Part shown: piece after piece, positions 9,518 through 18,049 of the stretch
Layout of the letters: every line of letters begins with the position of its first letter
Numbering within the stretch: position 1 is the stretch's first letter
NCBI RefSeq assembly: GCF_030271515.1
Contig: NZ_JASCXI010000002.1
Span: 248,001 to 312,000, forward strand
Source of the DNA: Erythrobacter oryzae
GTDB lineage: Bacteria > Pseudomonadota > Alphaproteobacteria > Sphingomonadales > Sphingomonadaceae
Length of the DNA: 64,000 bases
Direction: 5' to 3'
The notes under the pieces: model-generated
What the model saw: only the letters and a program-made list of their open reading frames with translations
The model's database searches: none
What the model was told of the DNA's origin: nothing
Made by a program: the position numbers and the translations under genes

Positions 9518-10312
9518 TCAAGCCTCGGCGGACTCGCTGCCGTCGTCGAAGCCGATCCGCTCGGCCGCCGCGCCGCTCATGATAAAGCCGATCGGCCTCT
9601 CGGTCTCTTCCTGGAGGTGGGCGATCAGGCTCGCCGTGCGGGCGAGGAGCGAGATGCCCTTCAGCGCCGCGAGCGGGAAGCCCGCATCGAGCATCACCGC
9701 GGGAATCGCGCCGTTGACGTTGATCGGCAGGCTGCGGCCGATGGCCTCGGGCAGCACCGCCTCGATCGTGCGCAGCATGGCGATGTGCCTGCCCTCCATG
9801 CCGTGCTCCTTCGCCAGCGCCAGCAGGCGGTGCGCGCGCGGGTCGCCGCCCGAGTGCTGGGGGTGGCCGAAGCCGGGGATCGCCTTCTTCTCGGCGCGCA
9901 GGGCCTTGAGCGCGGCGATAGCGGTGGCGGCTGCGTCGCGCCCTTCGGCGTCGGCGACGACCTGCGCGTAGAACTTGCCCGCGACCTCGGCGCTGCCCAA
10001 CACCACGCTGCCGCAGCCCAGCAGCCCCGCGGCGACCGCGCCGTGGAAGGCCTCGGGCGCGGCGGCGTAGGTCATGCGGGTGGCGACGACGCTCGGCACC
10101 AGCCCGTGCTCGGCAATCGCGCACAGCACCGCATCGGCCAGCGCCTTCTGCTCACGGGAAGGCATGGTCCCAGTCACCAGCAGCCAGAAATAGGAGGTGA
10201 AGTCGACATGGCCGATCACCTCGCTACACAGGTCGAGCCCCCGCACCGTGATGCTCGTCGCATCCGAGGTGCAGATCGAGGTCACCGCGTTATCCTGCTT
10301 GCCGATGCGCAT
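9518..10312 (-). CDS. Citryl-CoA lyase-like protein of the citrate synthase superfamily
   Basis: At 264 aa this is shorter than citrate synthase (about 430 aa) and lacks its N-terminal part. It keeps the CoA/acyl-cleavage core: SDATSITVRGLDLCSEVIG, the PGFGHPQHSGGDPRAHRLL segment carrying the active-site His and the DPR motif, and the C-terminal ARTASLIAHLQEE. This size and pattern are those of citryl-CoA lyases, which split citryl-CoA (or a related 3-hydroxyacyl-CoA) into acetyl-CoA and a 2-oxoacid. The gene is divergent from a class III CoA-transferase, and the gap between them carries an IclR-type operator, so the two enzymes probably act in sequence: activation, then cleavage. The true substrate is not known. 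Confidence 0.83.
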   Translation of the reverse strand: MRIGKQDNAVTSICTSDATSITVRGLDLCSEVIGHVDFTSYFWLLVTGTMPSREQKALADAVLCAIAEHGLVPSVVATRMTYAAAPEAFHGAVAAGLLGCGSVVLGSAEVAGKFYAQVVADAEGRDAAATAIAALKALRAEKKAIPGFGHPQHSGGDPRAHRLLALAKEHGMEGRHIAMLRTIEAVLPEAIGRSLPINVNGAIPAVMLDAGFPLAALKGISLLARTASLIAHLQEETERPIGFIMSGAAAERIGFDDGSESAEA

Positions 10313-10331
10313 GGGTTCCAGCCTTTTCGTT

Positions 10332-10368
10332 ATTCGAAGTTGATTTCGGTATGCGAAGAATATAGTGT
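10332..10368 (+). promoter_or_regulatory. Probable IclR-family operator over the CoA-transferase promoter
   Basis: TTCGAAGTTGATTTCGG at 10333-10349 is followed by TATGCGAA (10350-10357). The same arrangement recurs at 12529-12553, and nowhere else that I could find. Half-sites CGAAGT/ATTTCG form an imperfect palindrome with a further CGAA half-site one turn on, the layout described for PcaU/PcaR-type IclR regulators. TTGATT (10340-10345) with TAGTGT 17 bp later (or TATAGT at 15 bp) could be the plus-strand promoter, overlapped by the operator. Confidence 0.68.
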
Positions 10369-10405
10369 CACATCCACATCAAGGCAAGCAAATGGGATGT
10401 GTAGG

Positions 10406-11566
10406 ATGACCGCTCGGCCCCTCGCAGGCGTTACCGTGCTCGAAATGGGCACCTTCATCACCGGCCCCGCCGCCGGGATGCTGCTCGCCGACATGGGCGC
10501 GGATGTCATCAAGGTCGAGCAGCCGGGGACGGGCGATCCGTTCCGCAGCTTCAAGGGCGAACTCTACTCGCCGCATTTCCAGACCTACAACCGGAACAAG
10601 CGCTCGGTCACCATCGATCCCAAGAACCCCGAGGACTTGGCCGTGCTCGACCGGCTGGTCGAGGACGCGGACGTGTTCATCCAGAACTTCCGTCCGGGCG
10701 TGGCGGGGCGGCTGAAGGTCGATGCCGCGCGCCTGCAGGCGATCAACCCGCGGCTGGTCTATGCCTCGATTTCGGGCTTCGGCAGCGAGGGACCGGAGCG
10801 CGATCGCCCCGCCTTCGATACCGTCGCACAGGCCGCGAGCGGGTTCCTCAGGCTGCTGGTCAATCCCGAGCACCCCCGCGTCGTCGGCCCCGCCATCGCC
10901 GATGCCATGACCGGGTTCTACACCGCATTGGGCATCCTCGCCGCGCTCAACGAGCGGCACGTGACGGGCAAGGGCCGGGTGGTCGAAACCTCGATGTTCG
11001 AGGCGATGTGCCACTTCAACCTCGATGATTTCACCCACCTGCTCTCCGCCGACCAGGTGATGGGGCCCTATTCGCGCCCGCACGTGTCGCAGAGCTATGT
11101 CTTCCAGTGTTCGGACGGCAAGTGGCTGGCGCTGCACATGTCCTCGCCGCCCAAGTTCTGGGAGAACCTTGCGACCGCCGTCGGTGTCCCCGACATGCTG
11201 GAGCGCCCCGAATTCGCCAGCCGCGACGCGCGGATTGCGCATTACGAGGATGTGGTCGCCTTCCTCGCGCCCATCTTCGCCGGACAGCCCCGCGATCACT
11301 GGACGGCGGAGCTCACCCGCCTCGAAGTGCCCAATTCGCCCGTCTACGACACCACCGAAGTCCTCGCGACCGAGCAGGCCAAGGTGCTGGGGCTGGAGGT
11401 CGCCGACCCCGACGGGCCCAAGGGCGAGTTCCGCACCATACGCTTCCCTGTGTCCTTCGACGGCGCGCGGATGGACTCTGTCACCGCGCCGCCCCTATTG
11501 GGGGCCGACGACGCGGCGATCCGCCGCTCCATCGAAAGGCCGGTGCATGGGATCCGCAGGGGCTGA
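10406..11566 (+). CDS. CaiB/BaiF family (class III) CoA-transferase
   Basis: A 386-aa formyl-CoA-transferase-like enzyme that moves CoA between acyl-CoA and a free carboxylate. The N-terminus LAGVTVLEMGTFITGPAAGMLLADMGADVIKVE is the family signature; RNKRSVTID and VFIQNFRPGVAGRL follow; the catalytic Asp is in AIADAMTGFY (about residue 170). ATG 10406 gives the standard N-terminus; an in-frame ATG at 10397 adds three residues. It is divergent from the citryl-CoA lyase-like gene and overlaps the IclR gene by 20 bp, which suggests co-transcription with the regulator. It probably supplies the CoA thioester for the lyase. Confidence 0.92.
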   Translation: MTARPLAGVTVLEMGTFITGPAAGMLLADMGADVIKVEQPGTGDPFRSFKGELYSPHFQTYNRNKRSVTIDPKNPEDLAVLDRLVEDADVFIQNFRPGVAGRLKVDAARLQAINPRLVYASISGFGSEGPERDRPAFDTVAQAASGFLRLLVNPEHPRVVGPAIADAMTGFYTALGILAALNERHVTGKGRVVETSMFEAMCHFNLDDFTHLLSADQVMGPYSRPHVSQSYVFQCSDGKWLALHMSSPPKFWENLATAVGVPDMLERPEFASRDARIAHYEDVVAFLAPIFAGQPRDHWTAELTRLEVPNSPVYDTTEVLATEQAKVLGLEVADPDGPKGEFRTIRFPVSFDGARMDSVTAPPLLGADDAAIRRSIERPVHGIRRG

Positions 11567-12371
11567 AGCCGAAGACCGGGGAGGCAAGGACCCCGAATTC
11601 CTCTCGACGCTCGAGCGCGGCCTGCGCGTCCTGAAGGCGTTCGACGAGGATCACCCCGAGATGACCCTCTCCGAAGTCGCCGCCAAGACCGCGCTCCCCC
11701 CGGCGGTGGCGCGGCGCTGCCTGATCACGCTGGTGGAGCTGGGCTATGTCGGCCAGCACGAGCGCAAGTTCCTGCTGCGTCCGGCGGTGCTGACGATCGG
11801 CTCGGCCTTCAGCGCCTCGATGCAGATCGAGCAGGTGGTGCTGCCGCCCTTGCAGGCGCTGCGCGACCAAACCGGGGACAGCGCCAGCCTCGCCGTGATG
11901 TCGGGCGCCAACATCCTCTACGTCGCTCACGTCTCGACCGACCGGCGCTTTCGCGTGGCGGCGGGGGTGGGCACGCGCTTCCCTTTCCACGCGACCTCCC
12001 TGGGCAAGGCGCTCGCGGCCAATCTGCCCGAGGACGAGCGCGCCGCGCTGCTCGCCCGCGCGCCGTTCCAGCGCTTCACCGAGCGCACCGTCACCGAGGG
12101 CGCGGCGCTCGCGGAGCGCCTGACGCTGATCGCCGAGCGCGGCTACGATTCGGCGCTGGACGAACTCGATTACGGCATCGTCTCGGTCGCGGTGCCGATC
12201 TTCGGGAAGGGCAAGCGGGTGATCGCGAGCATCAACTGCTCGACCTCCACCACCCGCATCTCGCAGGACGAACTGGTCCGCACCCGCTTGCCGCTGCTGC
12301 GCCAGGCGGCGGGCGAGATCGAGGCTGCGCTCAAGCGCTGGCCGGTGCTGGAGGCGTCACTGCGGCCCTAG
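11547..12371 (+). CDS. IclR family transcriptional regulator (PcaR/PcaU-like)
   Basis: A 274-aa regulator. The winged helix-turn-helix spans about residues 15-75 (STLERGLRVLKAF, then MTLSEVAAKTALPPAVARRCL), followed by the IclR effector domain (SLAVMSGANILYVAHVS, FPFHATSLGKALAA, GIVSVAVPIF). The C-terminal RISQDELVRTRLPLLRQAAGEIE resembles the protocatechuate/beta-ketoadipate subgroup. The start ATG lies inside the end of the CoA-transferase gene. It is the obvious candidate to bind the paired sites at 10332 and 12529 and so to couple the CoA-transferase/lyase pair to the receptor operon downstream. Confidence 0.92.
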   Translation: MGSAGAEAEDRGGKDPEFLSTLERGLRVLKAFDEDHPEMTLSEVAAKTALPPAVARRCLITLVELGYVGQHERKFLLRPAVLTIGSAFSASMQIEQVVLPPLQALRDQTGDSASLAVMSGANILYVAHVSTDRRFRVAAGVGTRFPFHATSLGKALAANLPEDERAALLARAPFQRFTERTVTEGAALAERLTLIAERGYDSALDELDYGIVSVAVPIFGKGKRVIASINCSTSTTRISQDELVRTRLPLLRQAAGEIEAALKRWPVLEASLRP

Positions 12372-12387
12372 GCCGAACCTTGGAACA

Positions 12388-12476
12388 GGCCCACACCTGA
12401 CCCCTCCCGCGAGCGGGAGGGTGATTGTTGGCGCAAAAGGCTCCCCTCCCGCTTGCGGGAGGGGCTGGGGGTGGGC
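12388..12476. repeat. GC-rich palindromic repeat, copy 1
   Basis: Two hairpins, CCCTCCCGC..GCGGGAGGG (12402-12421) and CCCCTCCCGC..GCGGGAGGGG (12444-12464), sit inside outer inverted ends GGCCCACAC / GGGGGTGGGC. The same design recurs at 61738 and 63419. It lies between the IclR gene and its target operon and could terminate iclR transcription. Confidence 0.8.
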
Positions 12477-12528
12477 GCGTGCCTGCCACTCTGCGTGTCC
12501 CCGCCGCCACACTCCCAAAGTTTCGCAT

Positions 12529-12564
12529 ATCGAAGTTGACTTCGCATTGCGAATTCCATAACCA
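12529..12564 (+). promoter_or_regulatory. Probable IclR-family operator and promoter of the TonB receptor operon
   Basis: CGAAGTTGACTTCG (12531-12544) is a perfect 6-2-6 palindrome, followed by CATTGCGAA to 12553. It aligns base by base with the site at 10332-10357. TTGACT (12536-12541) and TAACCA 17 bp later (12559-12564) form a plausible sigma-70 promoter, with the palindrome covering the -35 box. Confidence 0.7.
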
Positions 12565-12625
12565 GCCATCAGGGAGGGGTCGCCAGAAAAGCGGCGCGTT
12601 TCGCGCGCCCACAGGGGAGAGACGT

Positions 12626-14848
12626 ATGAAGTTTTCGGGCAAGGGCCGCGCTGCAAGCAGGCTTCTCGGGACCACCGCCATCGCGCTCGCCGCGATCGCT
12701 GCCGCGCCCGCTTGGGCCGCGCAGGACACCGCCGCCGAGCCGGCTGCGGAGGAAAGCGGCGAGATCGTCGTCACCTCGCTGCGCCGCTCGGAAACGCTGC
12801 AGGATACCCCCGCCGCGGTCACCGCCTTCGATTCGCAGGCGATCCAGAACGCCGGGATCGAGCGCCCGGCCGACTTCATCTCGTTGACCCCCAACGTCAA
12901 CCTGATCGAGACCCAGAACGCGGGCAACGCCTTCGTCATCATTCGCGGCATCACCCAGAACCGCAACTCCGAGCCGAGCGTCGCGGTGATCGTCGACGGC
13001 GTGCAGCAGGTGAACCCGGCGCAGTTCAACCAGGACCTGTTCGACATCGCCCAGATCGAAGTCCTGAAGGGCCCGCAGGGCGGCCTCTACGGACGCAACG
13101 CGATCGGCGGGGCGATCATCATCACCACCAAGCAGCCGACCGACGAATTCTCGGGCAATGTCACCGCCGGGATCGACAACGGCTTCGGCTATTACCTGCG
13201 CGGCGGCGTCAGCGGGCCGCTGGCGGAGAACGTCAAGTTCCGCATCGCCGGATCGTGGTACGACACCGACGGCTTCATCAACAACGCCTTCCTCAATGAA
13301 AAGGCCGATCCGGTCGAGGATTTCTCGCTGCGCGGCAACCTCCTGATCGAGGCGACCGACAAGCTGACCTTCGATCTGCGCGCCAGCGTCAACCAGCTGC
13401 GCACCCAGGGGCTCTATTACAACATCGTGGGTGACGTGAACACGATCGCCCCGGTGCTGGTCAACAACCCCGGCCAGAACGACCGCGACATCTACAACGT
13501 CGCGCTCAAGATCGAATATGCGGGCGACAACGCGGTGCTGACCTCGGTCTCGTCCTACGACACCCTGAAGGAAGTGCTGACCGGCGACGCCTTCGACTTC
13601 AAGCCGATCCCGGACAGCTTCTTCTTCAACCTGTTCGAGACGATCTTCGGCCCCGGCAACGGCTTCGACCTCAACCAGAGCCAGTACCTCAACGTCAAGG
13701 CGTTCAGCCAGGAAGTCCGCCTCGCCTCGCCCGAGGATGGCCGCGCCTTCAACTGGATGGTCGGCGGCTACCTGATCGACACCACCCGCTTCATCTCGAC
13801 CGGCAACATGATCGACACCGGGCAGGGCGTCTTCCCGGTGTTCCGCTCGCCCTCGACCAATCCGCTGAACCCGCAATTCTCCTATCTGGCCGACGGGCAG
13901 GAGAACTTCGCCTGGGCGCTGTTCGCCAATGCGGGTTACGAATTCTCGCCGGAGTTCCGGGTCGACGCGTCCTTGCGCTATGACCATGACCGCCGCCGCC
14001 AGACCACGCTGACGCCGCAGGCTTTCCTGCCCAACGTGCCCGGCGTGCCGCAGGCGCAGAGCGGCGAGGTGCGCACGGTCTCTTTCGACGACTGGCAGCC
14101 CAAGATCACGCTGACCTACGAACCGAGCCCCGATCTCACGATCTACGGCGGCTATTCACGCGGCTTCCGTTCGGGCGGCTTCAACCAGACCGGCGTCGGC
14201 GCGGAATCGGTCAATGCCGGGATCGTCGGCGTGGGCGACATCTTCCAGGCCGAAACCGCCGACACCTTCGAGATCGGCGCCAAGGCGCAGGTCGGCCCGG
14301 TGCGCCTCGGCGCGGCGGCCTACACCACCAAGTCGGAGAACTCCTACTTCTTCGTCTTCCTCGCCCAGTCCTCGACCCAGAACCTCGGCAACATCCCCGA
14401 GACCCGGATCAACGGCTTCGAGCTAGAGGCGACCGCGGAAGTTCTCCCCAATCTCGATATCAACGCCGCGCTCGGCTACACCGACAGCGAGATCAAGGCC
14501 TTCCCCGACGCGACCGTGGTCGGCAACGAGGCGCCGCAGATCTCGCGCTACACGCTGAACCTGGGCGCGCAATATGCCGGGCCGATTTCGGACAGCGTCG
14601 ACGGCCTGCTCCGCGTCGACTATCGCCGCACGGGGCGGACCTGGTGGGAGCCGTTCAACACCACCTCGCGCGATCCGGTCGACATCGTCGATGCCCGCGC
14701 CGGGTTCACGCTGGCGAATGGCGTGTCGGTCACGGCCTTCGCGCAGAACCTGTTCGACGAGATCTACAACGCCGAATTCTCCCCCGGCGGCTTCGTCTTC
14801 CGTGCCCGCCCGCGGCGCTACGGGATCGAAGTGGGCTACAAGTTCTAA
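12626..14848 (+). CDS. TonB-dependent outer-membrane receptor
   Basis: A 740-aa receptor with signal peptide (TTAIALAAIAAAPAWAAQ). A short TonB-box-like stretch GEIVVTSLRR is followed by the plug (SLTPNVNLIE, VIVDGVQQVNP, IEVLKGPQGGLYGRNAIGGAI) and a beta-barrel ending in GIEVGYKF with the terminal aromatic. No N-terminal signalling domain is present. GGGGAGAG lies about 6 bases before ATG 12626. It starts an operon of five or six genes (wrbA, VOC, hydrolase, MetE-like, possibly the CorA-like gene) under the IclR site, so it probably imports the compound these enzymes degrade rather than iron, though a siderophore cannot be excluded. Confidence 0.93.
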   Translation: MKFSGKGRAASRLLGTTAIALAAIAAAPAWAAQDTAAEPAAEESGEIVVTSLRRSETLQDTPAAVTAFDSQAIQNAGIERPADFISLTPNVNLIETQNAGNAFVIIRGITQNRNSEPSVAVIVDGVQQVNPAQFNQDLFDIAQIEVLKGPQGGLYGRNAIGGAIIITTKQPTDEFSGNVTAGIDNGFGYYLRGGVSGPLAENVKFRIAGSWYDTDGFINNAFLNEKADPVEDFSLRGNLLIEATDKLTFDLRASVNQLRTQGLYYNIVGDVNTIAPVLVNNPGQNDRDIYNVALKIEYAGDNAVLTSVSSYDTLKEVLTGDAFDFKPIPDSFFFNLFETIFGPGNGFDLNQSQYLNVKAFSQEVRLASPEDGRAFNWMVGGYLIDTTRFISTGNMIDTGQGVFPVFRSPSTNPLNPQFSYLADGQENFAWALFANAGYEFSPEFRVDASLRYDHDRRRQTTLTPQAFLPNVPGVPQAQSGEVRTVSFDDWQPKITLTYEPSPDLTIYGGYSRGFRSGGFNQTGVGAESVNAGIVGVGDIFQAETADTFEIGAKAQVGPVRLGAAAYTTKSENSYFFVFLAQSSTQNLGNIPETRINGFELEATAEVLPNLDINAALGYTDSEIKAFPDATVVGNEAPQISRYTLNLGAQYAGPISDSVDGLLRVDYRRTGRTWWEPFNTTSRDPVDIVDARAGFTLANGVSVTAFAQNLFDEIYNAEFSPGGFVFRARPRRYGIEVGYKF

Positions 14849-14860
14849 GGAAGCGAAACG

Positions 14861-15463
14861 ATGACCAAGGTGCTGGTGCTCTACTATTCGAGCTATGGCC
14901 ATATCGAGGCGATGGCCGCTGCCGTGGCCGAAGGGGCGGCGAGCGTCCCCGGCACCGAAGTCAGCGTCAAGCGTGTTCCCGAACTGGTGCCGGAGGCGGT
15001 GGCGGCGGCTTCGGGAATGAAGACCGACCAGAGCGCTCCGATTGCGACCCCGGACGAGCTGGCCGGTTACGACGCCATCATCTTCGGCACCCCCACCCGC
15101 TTCGGCAACATGGCGGCGCAGATGAGGAACTTCCTCGATCAGACCGGCGGGCTGTGGTTCACCAAGGCGCTGGTGGGGAAGGTGGGCAGCGTGTTCGTCT
15201 CCACCGCCAGCCAGCACGGCGGGCAGGAGACCACCATCACCTCGTTCCACACCACGCTGTTGCACCACGGCATGGTGATCGTCGGCCTGCCCTACACCTT
15301 CGAAGGCAATGCCGAGATGGGCGAGATCAGCGGCGGCACGCCCTATGGCGCGAGCACCTTGGCGGGGAACGACGGCAGCCGCATGCCGTCCGAAAACGAG
15401 CTTGCCGGTGCCCGCTTCCAAGGGGCACATGTCGCCGCAATCGCCGCGAAGCTCGCGGCCTGA
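14861..15463 (+). CDS. wrbA: NAD(P)H:quinone oxidoreductase, WrbA type
   Basis: A 200-aa flavodoxin-like protein. [17 protein letters not shown] is the FMN phosphate loop, and the family signatures [19 protein letters not shown] and [14 protein letters not shown] are intact. WrbA proteins are tetrameric FMN enzymes that reduce quinones by two electrons, avoiding semiquinone. It begins 12 bp after the TonB receptor. In this operon a quinone reductase suggests that the pathway produces a quinone or hydroxyquinone, but that is inference from context. Confidence 0.94.
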   Translation: MTKVLVLYYSSYGHIEAMAAAVAEGAASVPGTEVSVKRVPELVPEAVAAASGMKTDQSAPIATPDELAGYDAIIFGTPTRFGNMAAQMRNFLDQTGGLWFTKALVGKVGSVFVSTASQHGGQETTITSFHTTLLHHGMVIVGLPYTFEGNAEMGEISGGTPYGASTLAGNDGSRMPSENELAGARFQGAHVAAIAAKLAA

Positions 15464-15484
15464 TTCAGACAGGGAGAGAGCACG

Positions 15485-16033
15485 ATGACGCAGAAGATCC
15501 TCGCCAACCGCCTGCACCACACCGCCTACGTCACCAAGGACCTCGAAGCGACCCGAGCCTTCTACGAAGACGTGCTCGGCTTCCCGCTGATGGCGACCTA
15601 TTGCGAGAAGGACGAGCTGTTCGGCAAGGAGCGCACCTATTGCCACGTGTTCTTCGAGCTGGCCGACGGCTCGGCGCTCGCCTTCTTCCAGTTTGCCGAT
15701 CCCGAGGATCAGGCCGAGTTCGGTCCGGATATCCCCTCGAGCCCATTCATCCACATCGCGCTGCACGTCGATGCCGAAGGCCAGGCCGCGCTCGCCAAGC
15801 GGATCGCCGCTGCCGGGATCGTCGAGCCGCAGACCTATGTGCTCGAGCATGGCTATTGCCGCTCGCTCTATGTCACCGATCCCAACGGCATGATCCTCGA
15901 ATTCACCCATGACGACGAGCGCGCCGCGCCGCTCGATGCCGAGCGCCGCGCCAATGCGCATGCCGAACTGAAGCGCTGGCTGGCGGGCGATCACCACAAC
16001 AACAACCCGTTCCGCGCCGCCGAAGCGGCGTGA
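15485..16033 (+). CDS. VOC (glyoxalase/extradiol dioxygenase fold) family protein
   Basis: A 182-aa vicinal-oxygen-chelate protein with two beta-alpha-beta-beta-beta modules: RLHHTAYVTKDLEATRAFYEDVLG at the start and HIALHVDAEGQAAL plus LYVTDPNGMILEFTHD in the second half. The candidate metal ligands are His in LHHTAYV, His in FIHIALHV and Glu in LEFTHD. This pattern fits lactoylglutathione lyase-like or ring-cleavage enzymes of the small type. The C-terminal 40 residues (Ala-rich, then KRWLAGDHHNNNP) are an extension. Operon position suggests it acts on an intermediate of the unknown catabolic route. Confidence 0.85.
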   Translation: MTQKILANRLHHTAYVTKDLEATRAFYEDVLGFPLMATYCEKDELFGKERTYCHVFFELADGSALAFFQFADPEDQAEFGPDIPSSPFIHIALHVDAEGQAALAKRIAAAGIVEPQTYVLEHGYCRSLYVTDPNGMILEFTHDDERAAPLDAERRANAHAELKRWLAGDHHNNNPFRAAEAA

Positions 16034-16057
16034 GGCACGCAGGGGACGCAGCCGCAT

Positions 16058-16879
16058 ATGCTTGCCGCGCGCGTCCCCTCTCCGGCTGACATGTGGCAGG
16101 GCGAGGTCGCCGTTGAGGGCGGCACCCTGCCCATCTGCATGGCAGGCGAGGGCACCCCGCTGATCCTCCTCCACGGCTGGACGCTCGATCACCGCATGTG
16201 GGCCCCGCAGGCGGCGGGACGTCTGGCGCGCGAGCACTTCCTCGTCATGCCCGACCGCCGCGGCTGCGGGCGCGCGAGCGCGCCGCCCGATCTGGCGCGC
16301 GAGGCGGAGGACGTGATCGCCATCGCCGACTTCCTAGGGTTCGACCGGTTCGCGCTTCTCGGCCTGTCGCGCGGGGCGGTCGTGGCGCTCGATGTGGCGC
16401 GGCGTTACGGATCGCGGCTTACCGCGCTGGTGGTCTCGGGCGCGCCGCTCCCCGCGCTGGTGCCGCGCGCGGAGGTGATCGACCTTGATCGCTACCGCGC
16501 GCTCGTGCGGGGCGGAGACATAGCGGGCTTTCGCGAGGAATGGGCGCACCATCCGCTGATGCGCACCCACAGCCCCGAGGCCGCCGCGCTCGCCGCTTCG
16601 ATGCTCGCCAACTACGACGGGCGCGACCTGCTGCTGGGGCAGGGCGAGGCGCCGGGCCTGCCGCGCGAGGCCCTGTCGATGCTCCCCATGCCGGTGCTGA
16701 GCATGACCGGCGCGCACGACACCCCCTGGCGGCGCGCCTGTGCGCGCGCGCTCGGTGCTGTCGCACCTCGCGCGCGGGCGATCGAGATCCCGCAAGCGGG
16801 CCACCTCGCCAATGCCGACAACCCGGCGGCCTTTGACGCTGCCGTCGCCGCCTTCCTCAATCCAAAGGCCCTTACATGA
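16058..16879 (+). CDS. Alpha/beta-fold hydrolase
   Basis: A 273-aa cytoplasmic hydrolase. The oxyanion segment is LILLHGWTLDHRMW, the nucleophile elbow GLSRGAV (Ser), the acid SMTGAHDTPW (Asp), and the base PQAGHLANAD (His). The fold resembles 3-oxoadipate enol-lactonase and haloperoxidase-like esterases. A second ATG at 16091 (MWQGEVAVEG) would remove an 11-residue leader and is the more usual family start. The stop overlaps the ATG of the next gene (ATGA), so the two are coupled. The substrate, an ester or lactone, is unknown. Confidence 0.86.
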   Translation: MLAARVPSPADMWQGEVAVEGGTLPICMAGEGTPLILLHGWTLDHRMWAPQAAGRLAREHFLVMPDRRGCGRASAPPDLAREAEDVIAIADFLGFDRFALLGLSRGAVVALDVARRYGSRLTALVVSGAPLPALVPRAEVIDLDRYRALVRGGDIAGFREEWAHHPLMRTHSPEAAALAASMLANYDGRDLLLGQGEAPGLPREALSMLPMPVLSMTGAHDTPWRRACARALGAVAPRARAIEIPQAGHLANADNPAAFDAAVAAFLNPKALT

Positions 16880-18003
16880 CCGAAAAGCGCTTCCTCACCA
16901 CGCACGTCGGCAGCCTCCCGCGCCCCGAGGCGCTGCTCGACCTCGTCTTCGCGCGCGAGGGGGGCGAGCACGTCTCCGAGGAAGCCTTCGACGCGGCGGT
17001 CGAGGACGCCACCGCCTATGTCATCCGTCGCCAGATCGAGGCGGGCGTCTCCATCGTCAACGACGGCGAGCAGTCCAAGCCCTCCTACGCCACCTACATC
17101 AAGCACCGCCTGTCGGGCTTTGGCGGCGAGGCGGGGCAGTACGAATTCGCCGACCTCGAGGCCTTCCCCGGCGCCAAGGCGCAGGTGTTCGGCAACAAGG
17201 GCCGCGCCAAGCGCTCCGCCCCCGCCTGCACCGCGCCGATCGAAGTGATCGACATGGAAGCCCCCCGGATCGACGCCGAGCGGCTCGTCCGGCTCGCGGG
17301 TGGCCACGCCACCTTCATGTCCGCCGCCAGCCCCGGCGTCACCGCGCTGTTCTTCCCCAACCAGTACTATGCCACCGACGAGGAATATGTCTTCGCCCTC
17401 GCCGAAGGGCTGCGCCACGAATACGAGACCATCGCGGCCGCCGGGATCACGCTGCAAGTCGATTGCCCCGACCTCGCGATGGGCCGCCACGTGCAGTTCA
17501 CCCACCTCTCCACCGAGGAGTTCCGCAAGCGCATCGGCATGAACATCGCCGCATTGAACCACGCGGTGCAGAACATCCCTGCCGAACAGCTGCGCATGCA
17601 TCTGTGCTGGGGCAATTATCCTGGCCCGCACCACTGCGACGTCGCCTTGGACGAGATCGCCGATATCGTCTGGAGCGCCAAGCCGCAGACCGTGCTGCTC
17701 GAAGGCGCCAACCCGCGCCACGCGCACGAATTCGCCTTCTTCGAGAAGCACCCCCTGCCCGAGGGCAAGATCCTGTGTCCCGGCATGGTCGAGCCGCAAT
17801 CGCCCTATATCGAGCACCCCGAACTCATCGCCCAGCGCATCGGCCGCTATGCCGATCTGCTGGGGGCGGACCGCGTGATGCTCGGCGTCGATTGCGGCTT
17901 CTCGGTCCACGCGGGCAGCAATGCGCTCGACCCCGAGATCGTCTGGGCCAAGCTCGCCGCGCTGTCGGAAGGCGCCGCCATCGCCAGCGACCGGTATTTC
18001 TGA
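16876..18003 (+). CDS. Cobalamin-independent methionine synthase II (MetE C-domain) family protein
   Basis: A 375-aa stand-alone barrel homologous to the C-terminal catalytic half of MetE. It has FLTTHVGSLPRP at the N-terminus, GVSIVNDGEQSKPSY, and the zinc ligands His/Cys in RMHLCWGNYPGPHHCD, Glu in LLEGANPRH and Cys in LGVDCGFSVH. The N-terminal folate domain of true MetE is absent. Proteins of this type often sit in catabolic operons and are thought to transfer or cleave thiol-linked groups (as in epoxyalkane:CoM transferase). Here the ATGA overlap with a hydrolase and the IclR-linked promoter argue for a catabolic thiol or methyl transfer, not methionine synthesis. That role is inference. 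Confidence 0.86.
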   Translation: MTEKRFLTTHVGSLPRPEALLDLVFAREGGEHVSEEAFDAAVEDATAYVIRRQIEAGVSIVNDGEQSKPSYATYIKHRLSGFGGEAGQYEFADLEAFPGAKAQVFGNKGRAKRSAPACTAPIEVIDMEAPRIDAERLVRLAGGHATFMSAASPGVTALFFPNQYYATDEEYVFALAEGLRHEYETIAAAGITLQVDCPDLAMGRHVQFTHLSTEEFRKRIGMNIAALNHAVQNIPAEQLRMHLCWGNYPGPHHCDVALDEIADIVWSAKPQTVLLEGANPRHAHEFAFFEKHPLPEGKILCPGMVEPQSPYIEHPELIAQRIGRYADLLGADRVMLGVDCGFSVHAGSNALDPEIVWAKLAALSEGAAIASDRYF

Positions 18004-18049
18004 CAAGCCGCCGCTTGCCGCAGGCGGCAGGGCGAGGCAAACGGGGGCC

